A stretch of DNA of 64,000 nt from Pectobacterium aquaticum (GCF_003382565.3 NZ_CP086253.1:4278001-4342000), one strand, 5' to 3'. Positions 1-9,684 are shown, numbered from the stretch's first letter. Numbers and translations are program-made. Notes: generated by a model not told the origin, from the sequence alone.

Positions 1-174
1 ACGATACGCCATCCCACCAATCCTTCGCTTTCAGATTATTATCTTGGCTGATTATTTATAGGTATTCTGTCGCTTTCCTCGGCGGTTGTACAGATGCAAC
101 CTGCATTGTCAGCAAGAATTCATACACAAAAGGACAACACGAAAAAATAAAACGTAACTATATGATAAAAAATA

Positions 175-209
175 AAAAATCCGGAAGCGCGAGACGATTC
201 CGGATTTTT
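175..209 (-). terminator. Rho-independent terminator downstream of argG
   Basis: A 12-bp perfect inverted repeat (175-186 paired with 198-209, ATCCGGAA core) encloses an 11-nt loop. The stem ends in A runs on one side and T runs on the other, so it could work in both directions. It sits 20 bp beyond the argG stop codon. Confidence 0.85.
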
Positions 210-228
210 ATATTACTCAATCTGTGCG

Positions 229-1575
229 TTATTTCTCTGTTTTATCCTGCAGTTGCCCCACCTGCGGCAGACCCGTGCTGGCGGAGGAAGAGAGCAAGCC
301 TGTTGCAGCATAGTTAAACAGTTTTTCACGCGTGTCGGTAATATCCAGATTGCGCATGGTCAGTTGGCCGATACGGTCATCTGGCGAGAAGACCGAGTCG
401 CCTTTCTCCATGGTCAGACGTTCTGGTTTATAGGTCAGATTATCAGACACGGTGTTCATGATGGAGTAATCATTGCCACGACGCAGTTCCAGCGTCACTT
501 CGCCGGTGATGGCGCTGGCGATCCAACGCTGAGAAGAATCACGCAGCATCAGTGCCTGAGAATCGAACCAGCGTCCCTGATACAGGAAACGACCCAGTTG
601 ACGGCCATTAGCGTGGTATTGCTCGATGGTGTCTTCGTTGTGGATACCGGTAACCAGACGCTCATAGGCAATGTGCAGCAGTGCCATTCCCGGCGCTTCA
701 TAGATGCCGCGGCTTTTCGCTTCAATGATACGGTTTTCGATCTGATCGCTCATGCCCAAGCCGTGACGACCACCGATGCGATTCGCTTCCAGCATCAGTT
801 CAACATCATCGGCAAAGGTCTTGCCGTTCAGCGCCACTGGGTGGCCGCGTTCAAAACGAATGGTCACTTCTTCTGCAGGCACGTTGACGTTCTCGTCCCA
901 GAACTTCACGCCCATAATCGGGTTAACGATTTTGACGCTGGAATTCAGGAATTCCAGATCCTTCGCCTCATGCGTCGCACCCAGAATGTTGGAATCGGTG
1001 GAATAGGCTTTCTCAGCTGACATTTTATAGCCGAACCCTGCCTGTGACATAAATTCGGACATCTCCTGGCGGCCGCCCAGCTCATCAATGAAATCGGTAT
1101 CCAACCACGGCTTATAAATCTTCAGTTCAGCATTGGTCAGCAGGCCGTAACGATAGAAACGCTCAATATCGTTGCCTTTATAGGTGCTGCCGTCACCCCA
1201 GATGTTTACGCCGTCTTCTTTCATTGCAGCAACCAGCATAGTACCGGTAACCGCACGGCCCAGCGGCGTGGTGTTGAAATAGGTCACGCCCGCCGTCGTG
1301 TTGTGGAATGCGCCACACTGAATCGCAGCAATACCTTCAGCAACCAGTTGCTTACGGCAATCGATCAGGCGAGCATTTTCTGCGCCGTATTCCATAGCCC
1401 GACGTGGGATTTCCTCGTAGTCATCCTCGTCTGGCTGCCCCAGGTTCGCGGTATATGCATAAGGAACTGCGCCTTTTTGACGCATCCAAAGCAGTGCAGC
1501 GCTGGTATCCAGACCACCCGAGAACGCAATACCAATACGCTGACCAACCGGAAGATGCTTGAGAATCGTTGTCAT
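229..1575 (-). CDS. argG: Argininosuccinate synthase
   Basis: This enzyme joins citrulline and aspartate using ATP to give argininosuccinate, the next-to-last step of arginine synthesis, in the cytosol. The 448-residue product has the length of the E. coli type (447). Near the N-terminus it carries the PP-loop ATP-binding motif SGGLDTS (about residues 19-25), followed by the conserved DTDFIDELGGR and SDNILGATHE-like stretches. The start MTTILKHLP matches the family start. It is monocistronic, with a clear terminator downstream and paired ARG boxes upstream (1721-1759), so repression by ArgR is likely. The identification rests on strong whole-length similarity remembered for the family. Confidence 0.97.
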   Translation of the reverse strand: MTTILKHLPVGQRIGIAFSGGLDTSAALLWMRQKGAVPYAYTANLGQPDEDDYEEIPRRAMEYGAENARLIDCRKQLVAEGIAAIQCGAFHNTTAGVTYFNTTPLGRAVTGTMLVAAMKEDGVNIWGDGSTYKGNDIERFYRYGLLTNAELKIYKPWLDTDFIDELGGRQEMSEFMSQAGFGYKMSAEKAYSTDSNILGATHEAKDLEFLNSSVKIVNPIMGVKFWDENVNVPAEEVTIRFERGHPVALNGKTFADDVELMLEANRIGGRHGLGMSDQIENRIIEAKSRGIYEAPGMALLHIAYERLVTGIHNEDTIEQYHANGRQLGRFLYQGRWFDSQALMLRDSSQRWIASAITGEVTLELRRGNDYSIMNTVSDNLTYKPERLTMEKGDSVFSPDDRIGQLTMRNLDITDTREKLFNYAATGLLSSSASTGLPQVGQLQDKTEK

Positions 1576-1720
1576 ATATATAATCCCTGCTCGAAAGATC
1601 TCTGGATATAAGCTGAATCGCCCACACCATTATGTTACGCCATACATTCATGAGCGCTCGGGCCCTGTGCACATCCTGCATTAAACGGGCCGGTCGATGA
1701 CCAACATCGACACACTCAAA

Positions 1721-1759
1721 AATGCATATTTATGCAAAATAAGTGAGTGATAATTTAAA
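1721..1759. promoter_or_regulatory. Tandem ARG boxes (ArgR operator) upstream of argG
   Basis: The core TGCATATTTATGCA (1723-1736) fits the ArgR half-site palindrome TGMATWWWWATKCA at every position. A second, weaker core TGAGTGATAATTTA (1744-1757) begins exactly 21 bp later. This is the usual arrangement of two 18-bp boxes separated by 3 bp. The pair lies about 150-180 bp upstream of the argG start. The rest of the 412-bp gap (1576-1987) shows no gene. Confidence 0.75.
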
Positions 1760-1987
1760 CATCTTTTTGGCAGGACAGGAAGAGAAGAGTCATACTTTCA
1801 TGCAAAAAAATTCGTGGCCAATTCACGACCAAGTTAGCAAGTATAGCGCTATCTTCTCTTCAAGCTAAGCAGCAAAAATCGTTTACGCGACCCACCCGAC
1901 ATTAATAAAACATCGTTTCATTTTTGCGATATTTCTTTGCTATTCTCTTGCGGTTAACACCTTCCCTTGCATATTGCTGGAGATGCT

Positions 1988-2563
1988 ATGTCTAAGAAAG
2001 TCGCCGTTCTGCTGGCCCCTGGGTTTGAAGAAGCAGAAGCGATTATGGTGATCGATGTACTGCACCGTATGAAGATAGAAGTCACCATGCTGTCATGCTA
2101 TGACAGACTGGAGCTACACAGTTATCACAATATTCGCATGTTTGCCGATGCTCTGCTGGAAAGAAACCAGGACACGCTGTTTGATGCTGTAATCATACCT
2201 GGCGGCCCACAGGGAACGGTAAATCTGGCCGCAAACCCGATGGTCGTCGAGTTTATCCGTCGCCACGATGACGCGGGAAAACTGATTTGCCCACTGTGCT
2301 CCGCAGCCGCGCGCGTGCTGGGTGGTAACAAACTGCTGAAAGGCCGCCGCTACGTTTGCTCTGGGAATTTATGGCAGGACGTGACCGATGGTATTTATGT
2401 TGATGAGAAAGTCGTGGAAGACGGCAATCTGATCAGCGGCAAGGGGCTGGGGGTCACATTCGACTTTGCCTTTACCATCGCCAGCCGTCTGACTGGTGAC
2501 AAAGAAAACGCCAACTTCCAGGTTGAGCACATCGATTACGATTACTGGCGCGTGCCAGCGTAA
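1988..2563 (+). CDS. DJ-1/PfpI (ThiJ) family protein
   Basis: A single-domain DJ-1/PfpI protein of 191 residues. The family glutamates appear in the GFEEAEA motif (residues 12-18), the strand IIPGG is at about 69-73, and the nucleophile-elbow cysteine is C104 in ICPLCSAAA. Family members act as deglycases, chaperones or redox sensors, and which role applies here cannot be read from sequence. It resembles YajL in size but is clearly a paralog. The ATG at 1988 is preferred over an upstream TTG because GGAG precedes it at normal spacing. It is monocistronic and divergent from argG, with a GC-rich hairpin just downstream. Confidence 0.85.
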   Translation: MSKKVAVLLAPGFEEAEAIMVIDVLHRMKIEVTMLSCYDRLELHSYHNIRMFADALLERNQDTLFDAVIIPGGPQGTVNLAANPMVVEFIRRHDDAGKLICPLCSAAARVLGGNKLLKGRRYVCSGNLWQDVTDGIYVDEKVVEDGNLISGKGLGVTFDFAFTIASRLTGDKENANFQVEHIDYDYWRVPA

Positions 2564-2583
2564 CCGTTCACCAACCTAATGAT

Positions 2584-2605
2584 AAGGCGCGCACCGTCGC
2601 GCCTT
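2584..2605 (+). terminator. Hairpin downstream of the DJ-1 family gene
   Basis: An 8-bp GC-rich stem (2584-2591 with 2598-2605) has a 6-nt loop and sits 20 bp after the stop codon. The T tract after it is poor, so termination may be weak. Confidence 0.5.
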
Positions 2606-2758
2606 CCTGCGTGACCTTCTTTTATGAACTAATGCCGATCGTTTAAGAATCGAGATACCGAGGGCTACCACAGTGCGAGGTATCCCTGCGGGAACCTCAT
2701 CACCACGTTTCCCCCTAAATCCACGCTTAAGTGAATAACATGACTTTTATGAATAGTC

Positions 2759-3937
2759 TCAATAACCTTCTCCATAACGCTCGCGATACTCTTTCGGCGT
2801 GATGTCATACCCTTTCTTAAAGACAGCATAAAAATAGGGCAGCGAAGGGTAGCCGCACATCAACGAGATCTCACCAATCGAGAGCGAGGTCGATATCAGC
2901 AAGTTACGCGCTCGATCCAGCTTCTCCTCATGAATCATGCCGTGAATGGTCTGGCCAACTTCTTCTTTGAAGCGTTTTTCCAGATTAGAGCGGGAAATCC
3001 CCACTGCATCCAGCACTTGCTCGACCTTAATCCCTTTGCAGGCGTGATAGCGGATAAAGTGCATAGCCTGAATGACGGCAGGATCGTGCACAGAGCGATA
3101 ATCCGTTGAGCGACGTTCAACCACCCGAACTGGCGGCACCAAAATACGCTGTAGCGGTACATCAGACTGATTCAACAACAGCTGGTGCAGCAGTTTCGCT
3201 GCGCGATACCCCATTTGGCGCGTGCCCTGCGCTACCGACGAGAGCGCAACACGTGAAAGGTAGCGAATTAGATCTTCGTTATCGATCCCAATGACGCACA
3301 GCTTTTCCGGTACGGCAATATTCAGGTGTTCGCAGACTTGCAGCAGATGGCGCGCACGGGAATCCGTCACCGCGATAATCCCTGTCTGCGGCGGTAACCC
3401 CTGCACCCAGTCAGCCAGCCGATTTTGCGCGTATCGCCAGTTATCCGGCGAGGTTTCCATTCCCTGATACACCACGCCCTGATACTTTTCTGCCGCAACC
3501 AACTGCCGGAAAGCGTGCTCCCGTTCCTGCGCCCAGCCTTTCCCGCCCGATGCCGGCAGGCCATAAAACGCAAAGCGGTTGAGCCCTTTCTCTTTGAGGT
3601 GCATAAACGCGCTTTCCACCAATGCATAATTATCTGTCGCGATATAATGCACCGATGGGTAATCCTCCGGTTGATGGTAGGAACCGCCCACCCCCACCAG
3701 CGGCACGTTCACATCCTGTAGTAGCCGCTTGATTTCGCCATCGTCAAAATCGGCAATCACGCCGTCACCCAGCCACTCTTTGATGTTATCAATGCGGCAA
3801 CGGAAATCCTCTTCGATGAAGATGTCCCAGTCGCACTGGGAAGCCTGTAAATACTCGCCAACGCCTTCAACCACCTGACGGTCATACACTTTATTGGCGT
3901 TGAACAGCAGCGTGATGCGATAGCGTTTTTCAAACAT
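2759..3937 (-). CDS. xylR: Xylose operon transcriptional activator XylR
   Basis: A 392-residue regulator, the same length as E. coli XylR. Residues about 1-280 form a LacI/periplasmic-binding-like D-xylose sensor domain. Residues about 285-390 form an AraC-type double helix-turn-helix (VEQVLDAVGISRSNLEKRF, then IGEISLMCGYPSLPYFYAVF). XylR with xylose is expected to activate both the xylAB and xylFGH promoters in the divergent region around 8.1-8.3 kb. It is the last gene of the minus-strand xyl block, 140 bp beyond xylH, and may be read partly by run-through. The start MFEKRYRI matches the family. Confidence 0.96.
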   Translation of the reverse strand: MFEKRYRITLLFNANKVYDRQVVEGVGEYLQASQCDWDIFIEEDFRCRIDNIKEWLGDGVIADFDDGEIKRLLQDVNVPLVGVGGSYHQPEDYPSVHYIATDNYALVESAFMHLKEKGLNRFAFYGLPASGGKGWAQEREHAFRQLVAAEKYQGVVYQGMETSPDNWRYAQNRLADWVQGLPPQTGIIAVTDSRARHLLQVCEHLNIAVPEKLCVIGIDNEDLIRYLSRVALSSVAQGTRQMGYRAAKLLHQLLLNQSDVPLQRILVPPVRVVERRSTDYRSVHDPAVIQAMHFIRYHACKGIKVEQVLDAVGISRSNLEKRFKEEVGQTIHGMIHEEKLDRARNLLISTSLSIGEISLMCGYPSLPYFYAVFKKGYDITPKEYRERYGEGY

Positions 3938-4077
3938 GGCAGTTGGCGCTCATTAATCGCAAGTTCCTTGATTGAATAAAGTCTTCTTCCTTGAATAACA
4001 CAGCCCCCCAAGAGGCCAAAATAATTTGCTGATTATTGCGAGCCGCCGCGTATTTCCTTCGCAGACTCTGCATCACG

Positions 4078-5265
4078 TCATACGCGCCGCTTTGTTGCGG
4101 TATCCATCCACACCGCCAACAACAGGATTCCGCCTTTTACGACGTATTGCCAGAACGTCGGCACATCCAGCATGCTCATCCCGTTATCCAGCGACGCCAT
4201 GATAAATGCCCCCATCACCGCCCCCGCGACGCTACCAATGCCGCCCGCCAGACTGGTGCCGCCAATCACACAGGCGGCAATCGCATCCAGCTCAGCAATA
4301 TTCCCAGCGGATGGCGAACCCGCCCCCAGTCGTGAACTGAGAATCAGCCCAGCGACCGCCACCATCAAGCCGTTAATCGCGAACACCGCCATTTTGGTGC
4401 GTTCGACATTCACACCCGATAGGCGAGCAGCATCGATATTCCCGCCCACGGCATAGATACGGCGGCCAAACGCGGTTCGCGTCGCCAGAAAAATACCGCC
4501 CAGCATCAACAGTGTCAGCACCAGCACTGGCGTTGGCACACCGCGATAGTCATTCAGCAGATAGATCGCGCCCAGCACCACCAGTGCCGTAAATGTCTGA
4601 CGGCCAATATCGCCTGCGGGTGGGTTTACAGGTAACCCTAATCGGGCTCGGCTGCTGCGCCGACGCCACTGCCAGGCAATAAACACCATTAGTCCGATGG
4701 CACCGAACATAAAACCCATGCCGGAAGGCAGATAGCTTTGCCCAATCTGCAACATCGCCTCGCTGGTCGGGGAAACCGTGGTCCCGTTAGTGATGCCTAT
4801 CAGAATGCCGCGAAAAGCCAGCATCCCCGCCAGCGTCACGATAAAAGAAGGGACTTTCCGGTAGGCGACCCACCAGCCATTCCACGCACCCAGCAATAAT
4901 CCCAACGTGAGCGTCACGACGATGGTCAACGGCAAGGGCCAGCCAAACCAGACATCAAAAATCGCCGCCGCACCGCCCAATAGCCCCATCATCGAACCGA
5001 CCGACAGATCGATCTCGGCAGAGATAATGACAAACACCATGCCAACCGCCAGAATGCCGGTGATCGCCGTTTGCCTCAGCAGGTTGGAAAGATTACGCGC
5101 GCTGAGATAGGCCCCGTCGGTCATGTAAGTGAAAAAAAGCATGATGGCGATGATGGCGGCAATCATCACGTAGACCTGAAGATTGATGTTTTTCAATCGT
5201 TGCAGCATCGAGGCAGAGCCAGCGATATGTTGTTCAGACTGCGATGTTTTCAGCACGATGTTCAC
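4078..5265 (-). CDS. xylH: D-xylose ABC transporter permease XylH
   Basis: Inner-membrane permease of the high-affinity xylose importer. Its 395 residues form about ten hydrophobic segments, with the BPD_transp_2/RbsC-type signatures ISAEIDLSVGSMMG and IGGTSLAGGIGSVAG. It pairs with the ATPase XylG and the binding protein XylF. The start codon lies 32 bp inside the end of xylG, consistent with translational coupling. The sequence is close to E. coli XylH throughout, apart from a short variable cytoplasmic loop around residues 200-220. Confidence 0.96.
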   Translation of the reverse strand: MNIVLKTSQSEQHIAGSASMLQRLKNINLQVYVMIAAIIAIMLFFTYMTDGAYLSARNLSNLLRQTAITGILAVGMVFVIISAEIDLSVGSMMGLLGGAAAIFDVWFGWPLPLTIVVTLTLGLLLGAWNGWWVAYRKVPSFIVTLAGMLAFRGILIGITNGTTVSPTSEAMLQIGQSYLPSGMGFMFGAIGLMVFIAWQWRRRSSRARLGLPVNPPAGDIGRQTFTALVVLGAIYLLNDYRGVPTPVLVLTLLMLGGIFLATRTAFGRRIYAVGGNIDAARLSGVNVERTKMAVFAINGLMVAVAGLILSSRLGAGSPSAGNIAELDAIAACVIGGTSLAGGIGSVAGAVMGAFIMASLDNGMSMLDVPTFWQYVVKGGILLLAVWMDTATKRRV

Positions 5266-6775
5266 TCCTCAATGCAGCTTCCATAACCTGTTCCTGGGTT
5301 AAATCACGATTGATCAAATCCGCTTTGATCCGCCCCTGATGCATCACCAATACCCGATCGCTCAACCCCAGCACTTCAGGCAATTCAGAAGAAATGACAA
5401 TGACGGCAATATGCTGTTTTACCAGCGCATTAATGAGCTTATAGATTTCGTATTTGGCACCGATATCAATGCCGCGTGTGGGCTCATCGAGAATCAGAAT
5501 ACGGGGGTTCAACAATAGGCATTTCGCCAGCACCGCTTTTTGCTGGTTGCCGCCGCTTAACCGGGCAATCGCCAGTTCCGGGCTGGAAGTTTTCACCTTC
5601 AGGTTCGCCAGAGACTGCCGAATGATGTCCTGCTCACGAGCATCATCCAGCATGGAAAACGCCCCCGTGAATTGGTCGAGTGCCGCCAGCGTCATGTTCT
5701 GCGCCACGCTCATCACCGGGACGATGCCGTCCTTCTTACGATCCTCCGGCACCATCGCAATGCCCTGTGCCATAGCCTGTCGGCAGTTGCTGATGGTCAC
5801 TGGCTTACCATCAATAAAGATGTCGCCCTGCCAATGACCGTGGTAGGCACCAAACAGGCACTGTACCGTCTCTGTACGCCCCGACCCCACCAGCCCGGCA
5901 ATGCCGAGAATTTCGCCTCGGTGTAGAGCAAACGAAACATCATCCACCCGACGAATATGGCGATTCACAGGGTGCCAGGCGGTCAGGTGTTCTACGCGCA
6001 GCACTTCTTCACCAATGACATGCGGTTCATTGGGATAAAGCTCCGTCAGTTCACGCCCCACCATCATGGCAATGATCTGGTCCTCACTCAGCTCGGCCGC
6101 CGGACGCATACCAATCGGCTTCCCGTCGCGAATCACACAAATCACATCGGAAATGGCTTTAACTTCGTTAAGCTTGTGCGAGATATAGATGCAGGCGATA
6201 CCGTGATCGCGCAGATCCTGAATGATCTCAAGCAGAATAGCGGTTTCCCGCTCGGTCAATGAGGCCGTTGGCTCATCCAGCACCAGCAGGCGCACCTGCT
6301 TGTTCAGCGCTTTGGCGATTTCCACCAGTTGCTGCTGACCTAATCCCAGTTCACCCACTTTGGTATTCGGGTCGACAGCCAGCTTGACCTGCTCCAGCAT
6401 ACGCTGGCAGCGAAGGTACATATTGTCGTAATCCATCACGCCAAAACGCGTCCACTCGTTGCCCAAAAAGAGATTCTCCAGCACCGTCATCTCTTTCACT
6501 AGCGCCAGTTCCTGATGAATGATCGCAATGCCCTTTTGTTCCGTATCGCGAATATGGTTGGCGCGTAGCTCATCACCGGAAAACACGATCTGCCCGTCAT
6601 AGCTGCCATATGGGTAAATGCCACACAGCACCTTCATTAAGGTGGATTTCCCTGAGCCATTCTCGCCACACAGCGACAAGACCTGACCCGCGTCCAGCAT
6701 CAGGCTAACGTTATCTACGGCTTTCACCGTGCCAAACGCCTTGGTGATGTTTTTCATTTCCAACAGATGCGGCAT
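5234..6775 (-). CDS. xylG: D-xylose ABC transporter ATP-binding protein XylG
   Basis: The double-ATPase subunit of the xylose importer, 513 residues as in E. coli. The first nucleotide-binding domain has Walker A GENGSGKST, signature LGLGQQQ and Walker B LLVLDEPT. The second has a degenerate Walker A (GLVGSGRTE), signature LSGGNQQ and Walker B ILILDEPT, the usual asymmetry of CUT2 sugar ATPases. Two adjacent ATGs exist. The second (6775) is chosen because GGAGG lies 6 nt upstream and because family members begin MPxLLEMKNI. Confidence 0.96.
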   Translation of the reverse strand: MPHLLEMKNITKAFGTVKAVDNVSLMLDAGQVLSLCGENGSGKSTLMKVLCGIYPYGSYDGQIVFSGDELRANHIRDTEQKGIAIIHQELALVKEMTVLENLFLGNEWTRFGVMDYDNMYLRCQRMLEQVKLAVDPNTKVGELGLGQQQLVEIAKALNKQVRLLVLDEPTASLTERETAILLEIIQDLRDHGIACIYISHKLNEVKAISDVICVIRDGKPIGMRPAAELSEDQIIAMMVGRELTELYPNEPHVIGEEVLRVEHLTAWHPVNRHIRRVDDVSFALHRGEILGIAGLVGSGRTETVQCLFGAYHGHWQGDIFIDGKPVTISNCRQAMAQGIAMVPEDRKKDGIVPVMSVAQNMTLAALDQFTGAFSMLDDAREQDIIRQSLANLKVKTSSPELAIARLSGGNQQKAVLAKCLLLNPRILILDEPTRGIDIGAKYEIYKLINALVKQHIAVIVISSELPEVLGLSDRVLVMHQGRIKADLINRDLTQEQVMEAALRSEHRAENIAV

Positions 6776-6823
6776 CATTGGCCTCCGTGATTCAGGTGTC
6801 TCAGGCCTCGCCTGCGACAGTGG

Positions 6824-6850
6824 CGAGCCACAACGGCATATCGTGGCTCG
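6824..6850 (-). repeat. REP-like hairpin between xylF and xylG
   Basis: An 8-bp perfect inverted repeat (CGAGCCAC at 6824-6831, GTGGCTCG at 6843-6850) sits in the 117-bp gap after xylF and has no T tract. In sugar-binding-protein operons such stems commonly protect the 5' message, so that more binding protein than transporter is made. That role is inferred here. Confidence 0.6.
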
Positions 6851-6892
6851 GTAAATTTCCTACATCCTGAAATCTATTGGCGGTGGAGTGCG

Positions 6893-7891
6893 TTAATACA
6901 CATCCGCTTTTTTGTGGAAACCATCGGCAATAACGGTGGAATCGATATTGGATTTATCGACGGGAATTGGAGTCAGTAAGAAGGAAGGAATATCTTTCAA
7001 CCCATTGTTTAATTTAGCGTTAGATTCCGGATTTTTATCGGAGCCGAGCGCCACGGCGATATCTGCGGCGTCTTTCGCCAGCGTGCTGATCGGTTTGTAG
7101 ACCGTCATGGTTTGCGTACCTGCCACAATGCGTTTGATTGCTGCCAGATCGGCATCCTGACCGGAAATTGCAACTTTCCCTGCCAATCCCTGTGCGGCAA
7201 GCGCCTGAATCGCCCCGCCTGCCGTAGCATCGTTCGATGCCACAACCGCATCAATCTTATTGCTGTTCGCCGTTAGCGCATTTTCCATAATTTTCAGCGC
7301 ATTTTCTGGTAGCCAGGCATCAACCCACTGATCGCCGACCACGTTTATTTTCCCACTCTCGATCAACGGCGTGAGCACTTTCATTTGACCCTGACGAAAC
7401 AGCTTCGCATTATTATCGACCGGAGAGCCTCCCATTAAGAAATAGTTCCCGCCAGGCACCTTATCGACGAGATATTTCGCCTGTAGTTCTCCAACCTTCT
7501 CATTATCAAATGAAATATAAAAATCCACGTCTGCATTATTAATCATGCGATCGTAAGCAAGCACTTTTATTCCCTCACGTTTTGCTTCCGCAATAACATT
7601 ACCAAGTACCTGACCGTTATAAGGAATAATCACTAATACATCGACACCGCGATTGATCATGTTTTCTATTTGAGAAATTTGCGTCGCTTCATTGCCGTTT
7701 GCTGATTGAACAAAAACATCAGCACCCTGCTTTTTGGCTTGCTCAACAAAAAGATCGCGATCTTTCTGCCAGCGTTCGAGACGCAAGTCATCAATCGCCA
7801 TACCTATTTTAACGTCCTTCGCGAATCCGGGCTGACAAGCAAGAATGAATACGGCACAAGCTGAGAGTAAAAAATAGTTAACTTTCATCAT
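6893..7891 (-). CDS. xylF: D-xylose periplasmic binding protein XylF
   Basis: The substrate-binding protein that captures D-xylose in the periplasm and delivers it to XylGH. Its 332 residues begin with a signal peptide (about residues 1-24, cleavage after GFA), then a type I periplasmic-binding fold. Motifs shared with E. coli XylF include IGMAIDDLRLERWQKDRD, VIIPYNGQVL and AVVASNDATAGGAIQAL. It is the first gene of xylFGH. An AAGG Shine-Dalgarno element precedes the ATG at 7891. The leader is unusual because an ERIC element lies only 32 bp upstream of the start. Confidence 0.96.
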   Translation of the reverse strand: MMKVNYFLLSACAVFILACQPGFAKDVKIGMAIDDLRLERWQKDRDLFVEQAKKQGADVFVQSANGNEATQISQIENMINRGVDVLVIIPYNGQVLGNVIAEAKREGIKVLAYDRMINNADVDFYISFDNEKVGELQAKYLVDKVPGGNYFLMGGSPVDNNAKLFRQGQMKVLTPLIESGKINVVGDQWVDAWLPENALKIMENALTANSNKIDAVVASNDATAGGAIQALAAQGLAGKVAISGQDADLAAIKRIVAGTQTMTVYKPISTLAKDAADIAVALGSDKNPESNAKLNNGLKDIPSFLLTPIPVDKSNIDSTVIADGFHKKADVY

Positions 7892-7922
7892 AGCGTACCT
7901 TTTTTTATTTAAGATGCAGGGC

Positions 7923-8049
7923 GATACCCTAAATAATTCGAGTTACAGGAAGGCAGCAAGAGAGGGAATCCCGATGAGCTTACACAAGTAAGTGATTCGG
8001 GTGACTGAACGCTGCCAACGCACATGTAACTTGAAGTATGACGGGTAAG
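7923..8049. repeat. ERIC element in the xylF leader
   Basis: A roughly 127-bp imperfect palindrome. Its centre (GAGCTTACACAAGTAAGTGA) matches the ERIC core, and its ends are TACCCTAAATAATTCGAGTT and ACTTGAAGTATGACGGGTA. It is close to a copy at 14145-14271. It lies inside the xylF-xylA divergent region, so xylFGH transcripts starting near the xylR-controlled promoters would carry it in their 5' leader. Confidence 0.85.
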
Positions 8050-8364
8050 ACTCCAATAGCCAGATGAGTATTGTCGCTAAACATCCCCCCATCAATTACA
8101 GATTTTTATCCTCCAATTATGTTTTTTGGTTTAATTTCCGTTTTTTGATACGGGTCATATTTTATTGTCGAGTCACATTTTCATTTTATTACCTATTGCG
8201 AAACGTATTCAGAGTAAAACACCGTTATTTTTTGCGACACAGCGCACATTTAATAATTTTCTGAATTTCAGTGTGAAATAACGTAATTGAGGAAATACTC
8301 ATCCACTCCGAAAATTAATCACATTCCCGTCTCTTCCGTCTGGGTGGTTTCTAAGGAGTTAACG
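8050..8364. promoter_or_regulatory. Divergent xylF/xylA control region (CRP and XylR sites)
   Basis: This AT-rich stretch has no convincing gene. TGCGA-N6-GCACA at 8233-8248 fits a CRP site with one change in each half. The block around 8266-8292 (CAGTGTGAAATAACGTAATT and flanks) closely resembles the XylR-bound region I remember upstream of E. coli xylA, in the same order after the CRP site. Sites facing xylF were not resolved. Confidence 0.6.
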
Positions 8365-9684
8365 ATGCAAGCCTATTTTGAACAGATCGAAAAAGTCCGT
8401 TATGAAGGTAGCCAAAGCAACAATTCCTTCGCCTTTCGTCACTACAACCCCGATCAGGAAATACTCGGTAAACGTATGGCAGATCATTTGCGTTTTGCCG
8501 TCGCGTATTGGCACACGTTCTGCTGGAACGGCGCGGATATGTTCGGCGTCGGCTCCTTTGCCCGCCCGTGGCAGCAGTCAGGCGACGCGCTGGAGTTGGC
8601 AAAGCGCAAGGCGGATATCGCATTCGAATTCTTTCAAAAGCTCAGCGTGCCTTACTACTGCTTTCATGATGTCGATGTCGCGCCAGAAGGGAATTCACTG
8701 AAAGAGTATCTGCATAACTTTGCGGTCATTACCGATGTGCTGGCTGAAAAACAACAGGATAGCGGTGTAAAGCTGCTGTGGGGCACCGCGAACTGCTTCA
8801 CCCATCCCCGCTACGGCGCAGGCGCAGCCACCAATCCTGACCCAGACGTCTTTGCGTGGGCCGCCACGCAGGTGTTCACCGCCATGAACGCGACCCAAAA
8901 ACTGGGTGGCGAAAACTATGTGCTGTGGGGCGGGCGTGAGGGATATGAAACCCTGCTCAATACCGACCTGCGTCAGGAACGTGAACAAATCGGCCGCTTC
9001 ATGCAGATGGTCGTCGAGCATAAACACAAAATCGGCTTTCAGGGCACACTGCTCATCGAACCGAAGCCGCAGGAACCGACCAAACATCAGTACGACTATG
9101 ATGTCGCCACCGTTTATGGCTTCCTGAAGCAGTTTGGGCTGGAAAAAGAGATTAAAGTCAACGTGGAAGCCAACCACGCTACGCTGGCAGGCCATTCCTT
9201 CCATCATGAAATCGCCACCGCTGTCGCGCTGGGCATTTTCGGATCTGTCGATGCGAACCGCGGCGATCCGCAGCTCGGCTGGGACACCGATCAGTTCCCT
9301 AACAGCGTGGAAGAGAACGCGCTAATCATGTACGAAATTCTCAAAGCGGGTGGCTTCACAACGGGTGGCCTGAACTTTGATGCCAAAGTTCGCCGCCAGA
9401 GTACCGATCGCTATGACCTTTTCCATGCGCATATCGGCGCGATGGATACGATGGCACTCGCGCTCAAGGCTGCCGCCAGAATGATTGAAGATGATAAGCT
9501 CAATCAGCTAGTCGCTAAACGCTATGCGGGCTGGAACGGGGAACTAGGTCAGCAAATCCTGCAAGGTAAGGCCTCGCTGGAATCGCTTGCTCGGTATGCG
9601 GAAAGCCATCAACTGGCACCACAACACCAGAGTGGCCAGCAGGAATTGCTGGAAAATCTGGTCAACCGCCACCTATTTGGCTAA
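8365..9684 (+). CDS. xylA: Xylose isomerase
   Basis: Converts D-xylose to D-xylulose in the cytosol. Family signatures are present: FHDVDVAPEG, EPKPQEPTKHQYDYD, VEANHATLAGHSFHHE and DANRGDPQLGWDTDQFP, which hold the metal-binding acids and histidines. The product is 439 residues, against 440 in E. coli. The ATG at 8365 (MQAYFEQ) follows AAGGAG at good spacing and is preferred over an in-frame start 78 bp upstream that lies inside the control region. It is co-transcribed with xylB, 50 bp downstream. Confidence 0.97.
   Translation: MQAYFEQIEKVRYEGSQSNNSFAFRHYNPDQEILGKRMADHLRFAVAYWHTFCWNGADMFGVGSFARPWQQSGDALELAKRKADIAFEFFQKLSVPYYCFHDVDVAPEGNSLKEYLHNFAVITDVLAEKQQDSGVKLLWGTANCFTHPRYGAGAATNPDPDVFAWAATQVFTAMNATQKLGGENYVLWGGREGYETLLNTDLRQEREQIGRFMQMVVEHKHKIGFQGTLLIEPKPQEPTKHQYDYDVATVYGFLKQFGLEKEIKVNVEANHATLAGHSFHHEIATAVALGIFGSVDANRGDPQLGWDTDQFPNSVEENALIMYEILKAGGFTTGGLNFDAKVRRQSTDRYDLFHAHIGAMDTMALALKAAARMIEDDKLNQLVAKRYAGWNGELGQQILQGKASLESLARYAESHQLAPQHQSGQQELLENLVNRHLFG

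Noticed and set aside
1..228. Possible gene at the left edge
   Set aside because: No frame with a recognisable product; only the argG terminator is supported.
253..1020. Plus-strand open frame opposite argG
   Set aside because: It is a reading-frame shadow of a well-identified gene, with no ribosome-binding site or recognisable protein.
8064..8264. 66-codon frame in the xylF-xylA control region
   Set aside because: No ribosome-binding site, Phe/Tyr/Arg-rich low-complexity product, and it covers the CRP site.
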